DNA from: Terrabacter sp. MAHUQ-38
GTDB taxonomy: Bacteria; Actinomycetota; Actinomycetes; Actinomycetales; Dermatophilaceae
DNA length: 64,000 nucleotides
Assembly: GCF_014518425.1 (NCBI RefSeq)
Contig: NZ_JACVCU010000001.1
Location: forward strand, 1,178,001-1,242,000
Reading direction: 5' to 3'
Positions 47,302 to 55,303 of this stretch are shown piece by piece; position 1 is the stretch's first letter; each line of letters starts with the position of its first letter. The position numbers and the translations under genes are program-made. The notes under the pieces are model-generated. The model worked only from the letters and a program-made list of their open reading frames with translations, made no database searches and was not told the DNA's origin.

Positions 47302-48051
47302 ATGGGGTGGTTCACCGATCTCGTGACCGTCGTCCGTCAGCGGCTCGGCGGCCGCACCGAACCGGTGCCGCCGGGCCAGCCGGCATCGATCGAGGAGCTG
47401 CTCGAGCGGATGCGGGTCGTCGGGCAGACGTTGCCCGACGGCGACGGCGTCCGCGCCTTCCACGAGATGTACGTCCGCGTCACCGAGCTCGTGCGCGACC
47501 GCGTCGTCGAGGGGCACTTCAGTGACGCGCGGTTCATGACTCGGCTCGATGTCGTCTTCGCCGGCCTCTACCTCGAGGCGGTCGCCGCGCAGCGGCCCGC
47601 GCACGCCTGGGCGCCGGTGCTCGACTGCCGCCGCACGCCGGGGATCCTGTCGATCCAGTTCGCGCTCGCCGGCATGAACGCCCACATCAACCACGACCTG
47701 CCGGTCGCCCTCGTGCGCACCTGCCGCCAGCTCGGCACGAACCTCGACGCCCCGGGGGTCGAGGCGGACTACCGACGCATCACAGGCATCCTCGAGTCGG
47801 TGCAGGAGCAGGTGCGGCAGTCGTTCTTCGACGGCATCCACCTCGAGCTCGACCGCTGGGCGGCCCCCGTGTCGAACCTCGTCGCCTCGTGGAGCATCGG
47901 CCGGGCGCGCGAGGCCGCGTGGACCAATGCCCGTGTCCTCGGGGAGCTCGACGGGGTCGAGCCACTGCGTACCGAGTTCCTCGACCGGCTCGACCGCAGC
48001 GTCGGGCTCGCGGGCCGCTTCCTCCTCACGCCGGTCGCGGTGGCGGCCTGA
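47302..48051 (+). CDS. DUF5995 family protein
   Basis: 249 residues. FHEMYVRVTELV, FAGLYLEAVAAQ, HAWAPVLD and IQFALAGMNAHINHDLPVALVRTC are typical of DUF5995, a mostly helical actinobacterial family of unknown role. The conserved His/Asn/Asp residues in AGMNAHINHDLP look like a metal or catalytic site. No signal peptide or membrane helix. Its own leaderless promoter suggests it is expressed independently of the aminotransferase. Function unknown. Confidence 0.87.
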   Translation: MGWFTDLVTVVRQRLGGRTEPVPPGQPASIEELLERMRVVGQTLPDGDGVRAFHEMYVRVTELVRDRVVEGHFSDARFMTRLDVVFAGLYLEAVAAQRPAHAWAPVLDCRRTPGILSIQFALAGMNAHINHDLPVALVRTCRQLGTNLDAPGVEADYRRITGILESVQEQVRQSFFDGIHLELDRWAAPVSNLVASWSIGRAREAAWTNARVLGELDGVEPLRTEFLDRLDRSVGLAGRFLLTPVAVAA

Positions 48052-48142
48052 AGGGTCGCTGGACATCGCTCAGGGTCGAGCCGGGGTCGCGTGGGGGACG
48101 AACCCGATGGCCCGAGGCGGCCGGCTCGGCGAGCGTGGGGGC

Positions 48143-48829
48143 ATGCTCGAGAGCCTCACCGACCAGCTGCTCGCCCTCGCCGGATCCCCGTGGGCCCTCG
48201 TGCTCCTCACGGCACTCTGCATGTTCGACGCCCTGCTGCCGCCGGTGCCGAGCGAGACCGTCGTCATCGGGCTGGCCACGCTCGGGGCGGCCGGCCACGG
48301 CGCCAGCCCGTGGCTCGTGCTGGCGGTCGCCGCCTCCGCGGCCTGGGTGGGTGACCGCCTCGTCTTCGAGCTCGGCCGGCGCCTGCCCGCGGCACGTCTG
48401 GCCGTTCACAGCCCCCGCGTCGGCCGCGCCGTCGAACGGGCGGGGCGGCTGCTGCGCGAACGCGGTGCGCCGTTCATCGTGTCGGCGCGTTACGTCCCGA
48501 CGGGCCGGGCGGGCGTCAACCTCGCCGCCGGAGTCACGGGCTACCCGTCGCTGCGGTTCGCCGCCCTGTCCGCGGTGGCCGTGACCCTCTGGGCGCTGTG
48601 GTCCGTGGGTCTCGGCGTCGGGGTGGGTGCCGCCCTCGCCGACGAGCCGCTGCTCGCGATGGTCCTCGGCGTCGTCGGCGGCGTCGTCATCGGCCTGGTC
48701 ATCGAGGTCGCGCTCCGCCGGGTGCGCGGCCGCCGGCGACCGCGGCCGTATGCCGCGTCCGACCTGCCGCTGTCCGGCTCAGCGGCGCTGGAGTCCTTCG
48801 GCGTCGCTGAGCCGGACCCGCGTCGCTGA
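48143..48829 (+). CDS. DedA-family-like membrane protein
   Basis: 228 residues, about four or five membrane segments. DALLPPVPSETVVIGLATLG, the FELGRRL loop and FIVSARYVPTGRAGVNLAAG match the DedA motifs (PSE and R-x-x-P-x-x-R). DedA proteins are linked to membrane homeostasis and undecaprenyl-phosphate or phospholipid recycling. The last nine codons (AEPDPRR and stop) are the start of a 19-bp tandem repeat, so the C-terminus is set by where the repeat introduces TGA. ATG 48143 lacks a strong ribosome binding site. Confidence 0.83.
   Translation: MLESLTDQLLALAGSPWALVLLTALCMFDALLPPVPSETVVIGLATLGAAGHGASPWLVLAVAASAAWVGDRLVFELGRRLPAARLAVHSPRVGRAVERAGRLLRERGAPFIVSARYVPTGRAGVNLAAGVTGYPSLRFAALSAVAVTLWALWSVGLGVGVGAALADEPLLAMVLGVVGGVVIGLVIEVALRRVRGRRRPRPYAASDLPLSGSAALESFGVAEPDPRR
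48772..48817. repeat. 13-bp perfect inverted repeat pairing with the tandem repeat
   Basis: GTCCGGCTCAGCG at 48772-48784 is the exact complement of CGCTGAGCCGGAC at 48805-48817, and of the same segment in every later repeat copy. It can form alternative hairpins with each unit. Confidence 0.88.
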
Positions 48830-48928
48830 GCCGGACCCGCGTCGCTGAGCCGGACCCGCGTCGCTGAGCCGGACCCGCGTCGCTGAGCCGGACCCGCGTC
48901 GCTGAGCCGGACCCGCGTCGCTGGGCCG
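48802..48928. repeat. 19-bp tandem repeat, six full copies
   Basis: Unit CGTCGCTGAGCCGGACCCG starts at 48802, 48821, 48840, 48859, 48878 and 48897, all identical; a seventh partial copy at 48916-48928 carries A-to-G. It fills the space between the convergent DedA-like gene (whose stop is in unit 2) and the MFS gene (whose stop is at 48929), and probably also serves as terminator. Confidence 0.95.
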
Positions 48929-50200
48929 TCAGGCGGCGACGGCGAGGGGTGCCGGACGGGTCTCCGTCGGGAGCGCCTCGACCGGCTGCTCGCCGGTGCG
49001 GTGGCGCAGGGTGCGGCGCAGGCGCCACGCGCCGTAGACGGCGACGAGGCTGATGACGAGGTGCAGACCGAGGAAGCCGTTCGTGAGGCCCAGGCCGAGC
49101 AGGGCGCCCGCGACGAGCGGGCCGACGGCCGAGAAGGTCGTCTGGATCGCGGTGAACATGCCGAGGGTCGTGCCGACCAGGCCCGCGGGGGCGAGGCTCG
49201 CCGTGAGCGGGTTGAGGACGGGGGCGTACATCGTCTCGCCGACCGCGAAGATGCCGAACGTCGTGACGAAGAGCGCGGCCGCGACCTCGGGCGTCAGCTG
49301 AGCGACCGACAGCACGACCCACGACACCGTCCACACGCCGCCCACGACCATGAGCAGGCTCGCTGCGTTGCGCCGCGCGGTGACCCGCACGACGACGACC
49401 TGCAAGGCGACGATGACGACGCAGTTGACGGCGGCGGCGAGACCGATCGCGGACTCGTCGACGTCGAGCACGGTGAGGGCATACGCCGGCAACCCCGACT
49501 CGAACTGCGCGTAGAAGGCGAGGGCGAGCGCGACCGCCACGACCGCGGTCCAGCGCAGCGCGGGCACGGCGAAGATGCGGCGCAGCGCCTCGAGCGTGCT
49601 CGGTCGCGCCTCGGCGTCACCGGCGGCGAGGTCGGGTGCGACCTCGGCCGGCGCACCGATGCCGGCGAGGTGGATGATCGCGGCTGACAGCGCGAAGCCG
49701 ACACCTGCCGCGACGAAGGCGAACATCATGCCGTCGGCCCGTGACAGGTCGACGAACTGGCCGGCGACGAAGGCGCCCACGGCCATGCCGATGGCCTCAC
49801 CCGTGAACTTGTAGGCGAAGACCTTGCGTCGGTCGTCGCCGCCGGCCCACCGCAGCACGAGCACGGACGCGGCGGGGGCGGCCGCGGTCAGGCCGAAGCC
49901 GAAGACGAACATGCCGACGAGGAACGACCCCGCCGACTCGGCCCAGACGAGGCTGCCGACACCGACGGCGGCGAGCAGCTTCGCGAGGACGGCGACGGTG
50001 ACCGGGTTGAAGCGGTCGCTGAGGCGGCCGGCGAAGGGAGCCGCGACGAGCGCGCCGACGGAGAACAGCGTGCTGGCCAGGGCGGCCGCGAAGGCGCCCC
50101 AGCCGCGGGTGTTGGCCGCGTACGCGTACTGGTAGGGCAGTACGGTGCCCCATCCGAGCATGCCGATGGAGGAGGCGAGGACGAGGAGCTTGGTGCGCAC
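48929..50200 (-). CDS. MFS transporter
   Basis: 423 residues with about 12 membrane helices. Starts VRTKLLVLASSIGMLGWGTVLPYQYAYAANTRGWG; MFS motif A appears as GRLSDRFNPVTVAVL. GTG 50200 is chosen because AAAGGG lies about 10 nt upstream; GTG 50209 is too close to it. The C-terminus (ALPTETRPAPLAVAA) ends exactly where the 19-bp repeat stops. It is divergent from a MarR gene, with TTCGA palindromes between them, so it is probably a regulated exporter. Substrate unknown. Confidence 0.87.
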   Translation of the reverse strand: MRTKLLVLASSIGMLGWGTVLPYQYAYAANTRGWGAFAAALASTLFSVGALVAAPFAGRLSDRFNPVTVAVLAKLLAAVGVGSLVWAESAGSFLVGMFVFGFGLTAAAPAASVLVLRWAGGDDRRKVFAYKFTGEAIGMAVGAFVAGQFVDLSRADGMMFAFVAAGVGFALSAAIIHLAGIGAPAEVAPDLAAGDAEARPSTLEALRRIFAVPALRWTAVVAVALALAFYAQFESGLPAYALTVLDVDESAIGLAAAVNCVVIVALQVVVVRVTARRNAASLLMVVGGVWTVSWVVLSVAQLTPEVAAALFVTTFGIFAVGETMYAPVLNPLTASLAPAGLVGTTLGMFTAIQTTFSAVGPLVAGALLGLGLTNGFLGLHLVISLVAVYGAWRLRRTLRHRTGEQPVEALPTETRPAPLAVAA

Positions 50201-50251
50201 GGGTTTCACACCCTTTCTGTTCTGGGGACGCGGACCGTCGGTCAACGTGGT

Positions 50252-50292
50252 TTCGAGCTCGAATATTTCGTATTCGAATTTCGATGTCGAAA
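50252..50292. promoter_or_regulatory. AT-rich operator island between MFS and MarR genes
   Basis: Three palindromes in a row share the TTCGA half-site: TTCGAGCTCGAA (50252-50263), ATTCGAAT (50272-50279) and TTTCGATGTCGAAA (50279-50292). The patch is strikingly AT-rich for this genome. Probable binding sites of the divergent MarR regulator, covering promoters in both directions. Confidence 0.65.
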
Positions 50293-50330
50293 GAATAGCA
50301 GGTGGCCCAAGGGTGGAACAATGCCTTTCC

Positions 50331-50843
50331 ATGGCAGCGAAGCGACGACAGACCGCCCAGCAGGAACATGCGGCCGACGTCGCGACCTACGTCGCGGCCG
50401 GCGGCGAGGAGTCGGTCCAGCGCGTCATCACCGCGGTCTACGCCGTGACGAAGAAGCTCGACCAGTGGTACGCGCGCCAGTTCGCCGACCTCGACCTGAG
50501 CCAGGGGGAGTGGTCGGTGCTCGCGGCGCTCGCCCGCGCGGGCGACACGTGCCTGACGCCGAGCCAGCTCGCCGACCTCTCGAGCGTCGCGCCGTCGTCG
50601 ATGACGCACCGGCTCGACAAGATGGCAGGCCGGGGCCTGCTCGAGCGCCGCCCCGACGAGTCCAACCGCACCCGCATCCTCGTCTCCCTCACGAAGGAGG
50701 GCTGGAACCTCTTCAGCGCCGCCGTCCGCGAGTCCAACGTCGTCGAGAGCGACACCCTGCGCGGCCTGTCCACGTCGGAGCGCCACGAGCTCGCCCGACT
50801 TCTCGAGATCGTCATCGACGGCCTCGACGACATCGAGGCCTGA
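50331..50843 (+). CDS. MarR-family transcriptional regulator
   Basis: 170 residues. Winged helix at about 50-120: LSQGEWSVLAALARAG, TPSQLADLSSVAPSSMTHRLDKMAGRGLLERRPDESNRTRILVSLTKEG. The Asp/Arg wing (DESNRTR) is standard. ATG 50331 taken as start; GTG 50314 is also possible, and neither has a good ribosome binding site. It probably controls itself and the divergent MFS gene through the TTCGA palindromes. Confidence 0.9.
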   Translation: MAAKRRQTAQQEHAADVATYVAAGGEESVQRVITAVYAVTKKLDQWYARQFADLDLSQGEWSVLAALARAGDTCLTPSQLADLSSVAPSSMTHRLDKMAGRGLLERRPDESNRTRILVSLTKEGWNLFSAAVRESNVVESDTLRGLSTSERHELARLLEIVIDGLDDIEA

Positions 50844-50865
50844 CCGGCGGACCCCAGTCGCTCGT

Positions 50866-50871
50866 TAGAGT
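50866..50871 (+). promoter_or_regulatory. Leaderless-type -10 box of the bluB-cobT fusion
   Basis: TAGAGT, 6 nt before GTG 50878. The only gap between the MarR stop and this gene is 34 bp. Confidence 0.5.
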
Positions 50872-50877
50872 TCGCCC

Positions 50878-52545
50878 GTGAGCTACCGCAGGCCCGTCCC
50901 GACGATCGGCGACGCGTCGTCGGCCGCCGAGCGCGCCCAGGTGCCCGACGCGTGGGCGCTGCGCGACGACCTCGCATCGCTCGAGCGCGTCGTCGGGGCG
51001 CGCCGCGACATCCGTCGCTTCCGGCCCGACCCCGTGCCCGAGGACGTGCTGACCGCCGTGCTCACGGCCGGCCACCGCGGCCCCTCGGTCGGGCACAGCC
51101 AGCCGTGGCGGTTCATCGTGGTCACCGAGGCCGCCACGCGCGACACGGCGGCGCTGATGGCCGACCGCAGCCGCCTGCGTCAGGCCGCGGGCATGGCCGA
51201 GGAGTCGGCTCGTGGCCTGCTCGACCTGCGGCTCGAAGGCATCCGCGAGGCTCCCATCGGGGTCGTCGTCGCGTGCGACCGGCGCACCCCGCCCGCCGGT
51301 GTGCTGGGCCGGGCGACGTTTCCGGACGCCGACCTCTGGTCGTGCGCCGCCGCCATCGAGAACATGTGGCTGACCGCGCGTGCGCACGGCCTCGGCCTCG
51401 GCTGGGTCACCCTCTTCGAGCCGGCCGAGCTCGCCGACCTGCTCGGGCTGCCTGACGGCGTCGAGACCCTCGGCTGGCTCTGCCTCGGCTGGCCCGACGA
51501 GCGCCCGCCCGAGCCCGGTCTGGAACGAGCCGGCTGGTCGAAGCGCCTCCCGCTCGAGCAGGTCGTCATGCGCGAGCGCTGGACCGAGCGTGACGCGCCG
51601 ACGTCCCACCTCAGGGCTCCCGAGCCCGCCGACGTCGTCGCCGCGCGCGACCGTTCCGACGACCTGCTCACCGTGCCCGGCTCGCTCGGCGTCCTCGACA
51701 CCGTCCTCGACCGGATCACCGCGCTGCCAGCCGTCGAGGGCCGGGGCACTCTGGTCGTGGCGGCCGCCGACCACGCCGTCACGGCATACGGCGTCACGGC
51801 GTTCGACCCGTCGGTCACAGCCGACGTCGCCCGTGCCACCCGCGAGGGCACATCGATGGGCGCGGTCGCCGCTCGCGCCTCCGACCTGGAGGTCGAGCTC
51901 ATCGACGCCGGGATCGGTTGCAGCAGAGGTGATCTCGTCACTTCTGACGCTCTCGACGAGCCGACGTATGCCGCCCTGCTGGGTCGCGGTCACGAGCGCG
52001 GTCGCGCCCTGGCCGGGAGCGGTCCGGTCGCCCTCGGTGAGGTCGGTGTCGGCAACACGACCGTGGCTGCCGCGCTCGCCGCCGCGCTGCTCGAGCTCCC
52101 CGCCGAGGACGTCGTCGGACGCGGCTCGTCGGCGGACGCGGCGATGATCGACCGCAAGCGCGACGTCGTGACGCGAGCCTGCGCGCGCGTCGGTCGCGTC
52201 GAGGCGGCGGAGGCCGTGCGCCGGCTCGGTGGTGGCGAGCTCGCCGTGCTGACGGGTCTCGTCCTCGGTGTGGCCGAGGCCGGTGGGATCCTCGTGCTCG
52301 ACGGGCTCGCGACGTCCGTGTGCGCCCTGGCCGCCGTGCGTGTCGAGCCGGCCGTCGCCGCGCACCTCGTGGCAGGCCAGCGCTCGCGCGAGAAGGCCCA
52401 CGCCGCGGTGCTCCGCGAGCTCGGTCTCGAGCCGCTCCTCGACCTTCGCATCCGTGCGGGGGAGGGCGTCGGCGCGGCGCTCGCGACCGGCCTGGTCAAG
52501 GACGCACTGGCCCTCCGCAGGGGCGTCGCGCGCACGCGCGCCTGA
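50878..52545 (+). CDS. BluB-CobT fusion: DMB synthase and nicotinate-nucleotide:DMB phosphoribosyltransferase
   Basis: 555 residues. About 30-235 is BluB, a flavin enzyme that destroys FMNH2 with oxygen to make 5,6-dimethylbenzimidazole: RRDIRRFRPDPVPEDVL, GHRGPSVGHSQPWRFIVV, GLGLGWVTLFEP. About 255-555 is CobT, which attaches phosphoribose to DMB for the lower ligand of cobalamin: GSLGVLDTVLDRITALP, AAADHAVTAYGV, GEVGVGNTTVAAALAAALL and the catalytic Glu529 in RAGEGVGAAL. One chain thus makes and activates DMB. No other cobalamin gene is nearby. GTG 50878 is supported by a leaderless box. Confidence 0.92.
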   Translation: MSYRRPVPTIGDASSAAERAQVPDAWALRDDLASLERVVGARRDIRRFRPDPVPEDVLTAVLTAGHRGPSVGHSQPWRFIVVTEAATRDTAALMADRSRLRQAAGMAEESARGLLDLRLEGIREAPIGVVVACDRRTPPAGVLGRATFPDADLWSCAAAIENMWLTARAHGLGLGWVTLFEPAELADLLGLPDGVETLGWLCLGWPDERPPEPGLERAGWSKRLPLEQVVMRERWTERDAPTSHLRAPEPADVVAARDRSDDLLTVPGSLGVLDTVLDRITALPAVEGRGTLVVAAADHAVTAYGVTAFDPSVTADVARATREGTSMGAVAARASDLEVELIDAGIGCSRGDLVTSDALDEPTYAALLGRGHERGRALAGSGPVALGEVGVGNTTVAAALAAALLELPAEDVVGRGSSADAAMIDRKRDVVTRACARVGRVEAAEAVRRLGGGELAVLTGLVLGVAEAGGILVLDGLATSVCALAAVRVEPAVAAHLVAGQRSREKAHAAVLRELGLEPLLDLRIRAGEGVGAALATGLVKDALALRRGVARTRA

Positions 52546-52586
52546 CGCCGGGTCCAGGCCTTCCGGTACGAGCCCGGCTTTCGGCA

Positions 52587-53180
52587 TCACCTCGACGTCG
52601 TGAGCTCCGCGGTGCCGCGAGGCGAGGCGTGGAGCACGCCGGCGGCGAGGTCCCTGGCGAGACGCACGGCATCGGGGTGTGCGTCGAGCTGGGAGTTGGC
52701 CACCGCTCCGTCGTAGAGCAGCTGGAGCCGCTTGGCCACGTCGTCGGGATCGCTGAAACCAGCCTCCTGGGCCAGGGCGAGGAGCATGTGGGCCAGCCAG
52801 CCGCGGAACGTACGCAGGGCCTGGTGCTCCACGCTGCCGGGTCGCGCCTCGGCGCTCGCGTTGGCGAAGGCACACCCCTTGTAGGTGGGTGAGGTGACCG
52901 CTTCCTGGAGCGCGTCGAACACCGCGAGGAGTCGCTCGACGGGATCGTCGAGGCCCTCCTGGTGGCGCGCGATCCGTAGCCGCCGCTGCTCGTCGCGCCC
53001 GGCGAGGTACGCGGCGACGAGGTCGTCCTTGCCGGAGAAGTTGTAGAAGAGCGAGCCCTTGGCCACGCCGGCCTCGTCGATGAGCCGGTCGATTCCGACG
53101 GTGTGCACGCCTTCGGCGTAGAAGAGCCGGTCGGCCGCATCAAGCAGCCGCTGACGGGCGCTGGGACGCTTCTCAGCCAT
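52587..53180 (-). CDS. TetR-family repressor
   Basis: 197 residues. HTH in RLLDAADRLFYAEGVHTVGIDRLIDEAGVAKGSLFYNFSGKDDLVAAYL; the ligand domain has the motif YKGCAFANASAEAR found in many TetR proteins that control efflux. ATG 53180. It is divergent from an MFS gene. The shared region has AGACA/TGTCT palindromes, making it the likely repressor of that transporter. Inducer unknown. Confidence 0.9.
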   Translation of the reverse strand: MAEKRPSARQRLLDAADRLFYAEGVHTVGIDRLIDEAGVAKGSLFYNFSGKDDLVAAYLAGRDEQRRLRIARHQEGLDDPVERLLAVFDALQEAVTSPTYKGCAFANASAEARPGSVEHQALRTFRGWLAHMLLALAQEAGFSDPDDVAKRLQLLYDGAVANSQLDAHPDAVRLARDLAAGVLHASPRGTAELTTSR

Positions 53181-53194
53181 TCCTCCACGCTATC

Positions 53195-53270
53195 AGACAG
53201 ATTTGTCTAAATGACGCTTGACACGACTGGACCGACCTGTCTAAATGGAACGCAGTTAGACCAACCTGTC
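53195..53270. promoter_or_regulatory. TetR operator/promoter region of the MFS gene
   Basis: Palindrome AGACA-N4-TGTCT at 53195-53208. The 10-mer TGTCTAAATG occurs at 53204-53213 and again at 53238-53247, and TTAGAC with TGTC at 53256-53270 gives a third site. A promoter TTGACA (53218-53223)-N17-CTAAAT (53241-53246) is interleaved with them. AAGGAG at 53272-53277 is the ribosome binding site of the MFS gene. Confidence 0.68.
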
Positions 53271-53282
53271 CAAGGAGCCCTC

Positions 53283-54503
53283 GTGTCTCGCACCATGCCA
53301 CCGTCGCCAGCGTTCGCCGGGGTCGCCGTCGTCTTCGCAGCCTTCTTCTTCGCAGCCGGCGCGCCCACGCCGCTGCTGGCGCTCCGTCAGCAGGAGTGGG
53401 GCTTCTCGGCGGGCATGTTCACCATCGCCTTCTCGACCTATGCGCTCGGACTGCTGGTGGCCCTCCTGGTCGGGGGATCGCTCTCCGACCATGTCGGTCG
53501 ACGCCCGGTGCTGCTCACCGCGTTGTACGTCGAGCTGGCGTCGATGGTCGTCTTCCTGGTGGCGCCGTCGATCACGTGGGTGGTCGTCGCGCGGGCCGTG
53601 CAGGGCCTGGCCACCGGTCTCGGGACCAGCGCCTTCAGCGCGGCCATCGCCGAGCACGCGCCCGCTCACCTCAAGAAGCTCGCGGGCGGCCTCGCCGGTG
53701 CTTCAGTGGCAGGCGGTCTCGGCCTCGGCGCGCTGCTGACCGGCGCGGCCGTGCAGTTCACCTCGGACCCGAACACGCTCGTCTTCGGCGCACTCACCGT
53801 GACCATGGTCCTCGCCATCGTCCTCGTGACCCTCACCGCCGAGACGGCCGAGAGGCGGCCCGGAGCGCTTCGGTCGCTGACCCCGCGCATCACGCTCCCC
53901 ATCCACGTCCGTGGCGAGTTCCTGGCGGGCATCCCGGTTCATGTCGCGGGCTGGATGTTCCCGGCGCTGTTCCTCGGGCTGTCGCCGGCACTTCTCCGGC
54001 TCCACTTCGGCCTCCAGGACGGTCTCGTCGTGGGCTTCACGGCCTTCGTCGGTCCCTTCGCCGCGGCCCTCTCGGGTTTCGCGTTCGCTCGGCATGCTGC
54101 TCGCCGCAGCACGCTCGTCGGCCTCGGCCTGATCCTGCTCGGCATGGCCGTCGTCCTCGCCGGCGTCACGGCGACGTGGCTTCCCCTGGTCTGGCTGGGT
54201 GCCCTGCTCGGTGGCGCGGGCTTCGGCGGGACGTTCGGTGGTCAGCTTCGTCTGATCGCACCGCAGGTCCAGGCGCACCAGCGCGCCGGCGTCTTCGCCG
54301 GTGTCTACACGGTCGCGTACCTCTCGTTCGGTGTGCCGGTCATCGTCGCCGGGCAGCTCGCGCCCCGATGGGGCCTGATCCCCACGGTCGAGTCGTACGC
54401 CGCGGCCGTCATCGTCCTTGCCGTCGTCGGGATCGGCGTCCAGGGGCTGCTCGCGCGGCGAGACGCCGCAGCCGCGCCGGTGGTGACCGCGGCGACTGCC
54501 TGA
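53283..54503 (+). CDS. MFS transporter, TetR-controlled
   Basis: 406 residues, 12 predicted helices. MFS motif A reads GGSLSDHVGRRPVLLTAL and motif C-like GAGFGGTFGGQLRLIAP sits near the C-terminal half. GTG 53283 has AAGGAG 5 nt upstream. The frame is open to 53211, but that stretch is promoter and operator DNA. The divergent TetR gene points to an efflux role. Substrate unknown. Confidence 0.88.
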   Translation: MSRTMPPSPAFAGVAVVFAAFFFAAGAPTPLLALRQQEWGFSAGMFTIAFSTYALGLLVALLVGGSLSDHVGRRPVLLTALYVELASMVVFLVAPSITWVVVARAVQGLATGLGTSAFSAAIAEHAPAHLKKLAGGLAGASVAGGLGLGALLTGAAVQFTSDPNTLVFGALTVTMVLAIVLVTLTAETAERRPGALRSLTPRITLPIHVRGEFLAGIPVHVAGWMFPALFLGLSPALLRLHFGLQDGLVVGFTAFVGPFAAALSGFAFARHAARRSTLVGLGLILLGMAVVLAGVTATWLPLVWLGALLGGAGFGGTFGGQLRLIAPQVQAHQRAGVFAGVYTVAYLSFGVPVIVAGQLAPRWGLIPTVESYAAAVIVLAVVGIGVQGLLARRDAAAAPVVTAATA

Positions 54504-54541
54504 CCCCCGGGGTGCCCCGGCGAGGCGGCTTTCGGCACGCG

Positions 54542-55303
54542 TCAGCGCAGCAGCAGGACCGCGGCCACGACGCCGGCGATGACGACGAGCACGCGGAAGA
54601 GCGTCGGGGGGAGGCGGCGTCCGACGCGCGCCCCGACGTAGCCGCCGACGACCGACCCCGAGGCGAGCAGCGCGATCGCGAGCCAGTCGAGGTCGGCGAC
54701 CGCGACGAAGATGAGGCCGGCGACGACGTTGCCGGCGAAGATCGCGAGCGTCTTGAGGCCGTTGACGACCCGCAGGTCGATGTCGAGCCCGAGCCCGAGG
54801 ACGGCGACCATCATGACGCCGGAGCCGGCGCCGAAGTAGCCGCCGTAGACGCCGGTCAACAGTGCGAAGAACGTCGTGACCGGCCCCATGCGGGTGCGCG
54901 GACCGAGGTCCTGGCCGCCGCGCGACCGGAGCCAGCGGCCGATCCACGGCTGCACGCCGACGAGCAGGCAGGTGAAGAGGATGAGCCACGGCACGACGGC
55001 CTCGAAGACCCCGGGCGGCAGGGCGAGCAGCAGGGCCGCGCCCCCGACCGCGCCGACGGCGCACGTGATGACGACGGTCCACGTGATGCGGGGGTGCTCG
55101 CGCAGCTCCGCGCGGTAGCCGAACGACCCGCTCACCCCGGCCGACACGAGCCCGACGGTGTTGGACGCGTTGGCGACGACCGGCGGCAGGCCGACCGCGA
55201 GCAGCACGGGGAAGCTGACGAGCGAGGCGACCCCGACCGTGGAGGTGAGGACGCCGGCGGCGAGACCCGCGCCGAGCACGGCGAGCATCTCGAGCGTGGT
55301 CAC
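54542..55303 (-). CDS. TSUP (TauE/SafE) family anion transporter
   Basis: 253 residues, about eight helices. The duplicated TSUP motifs are visible: AAGVLTSTVGVASLVSFPVLLAVGL with NASNTVGL in the first half and YGGYFGAGSGVMMVAVLG with NGLKTLAIFAGN in the second. Family members move sulfite, sulfonates or small organic anions, usually outward. GTG 55303 overlaps the GntR stop (GTGA), so it is coupled to the regulator that faces the matC-like operon. That suggests an anion related to the same pathway. Confidence 0.9.
   Translation of the reverse strand: MTTLEMLAVLGAGLAAGVLTSTVGVASLVSFPVLLAVGLPPVVANASNTVGLVSAGVSGSFGYRAELREHPRITWTVVITCAVGAVGGAALLLALPPGVFEAVVPWLILFTCLLVGVQPWIGRWLRSRGGQDLGPRTRMGPVTTFFALLTGVYGGYFGAGSGVMMVAVLGLGLDIDLRVVNGLKTLAIFAGNVVAGLIFVAVADLDWLAIALLASGSVVGGYVGARVGRRLPPTLFRVLVVIAGVVAAVLLLR

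Noticed and set aside
48802-48928. CRISPR array
   Set aside because: The 19-bp units are directly adjacent with no spacers, and there are no cas genes.
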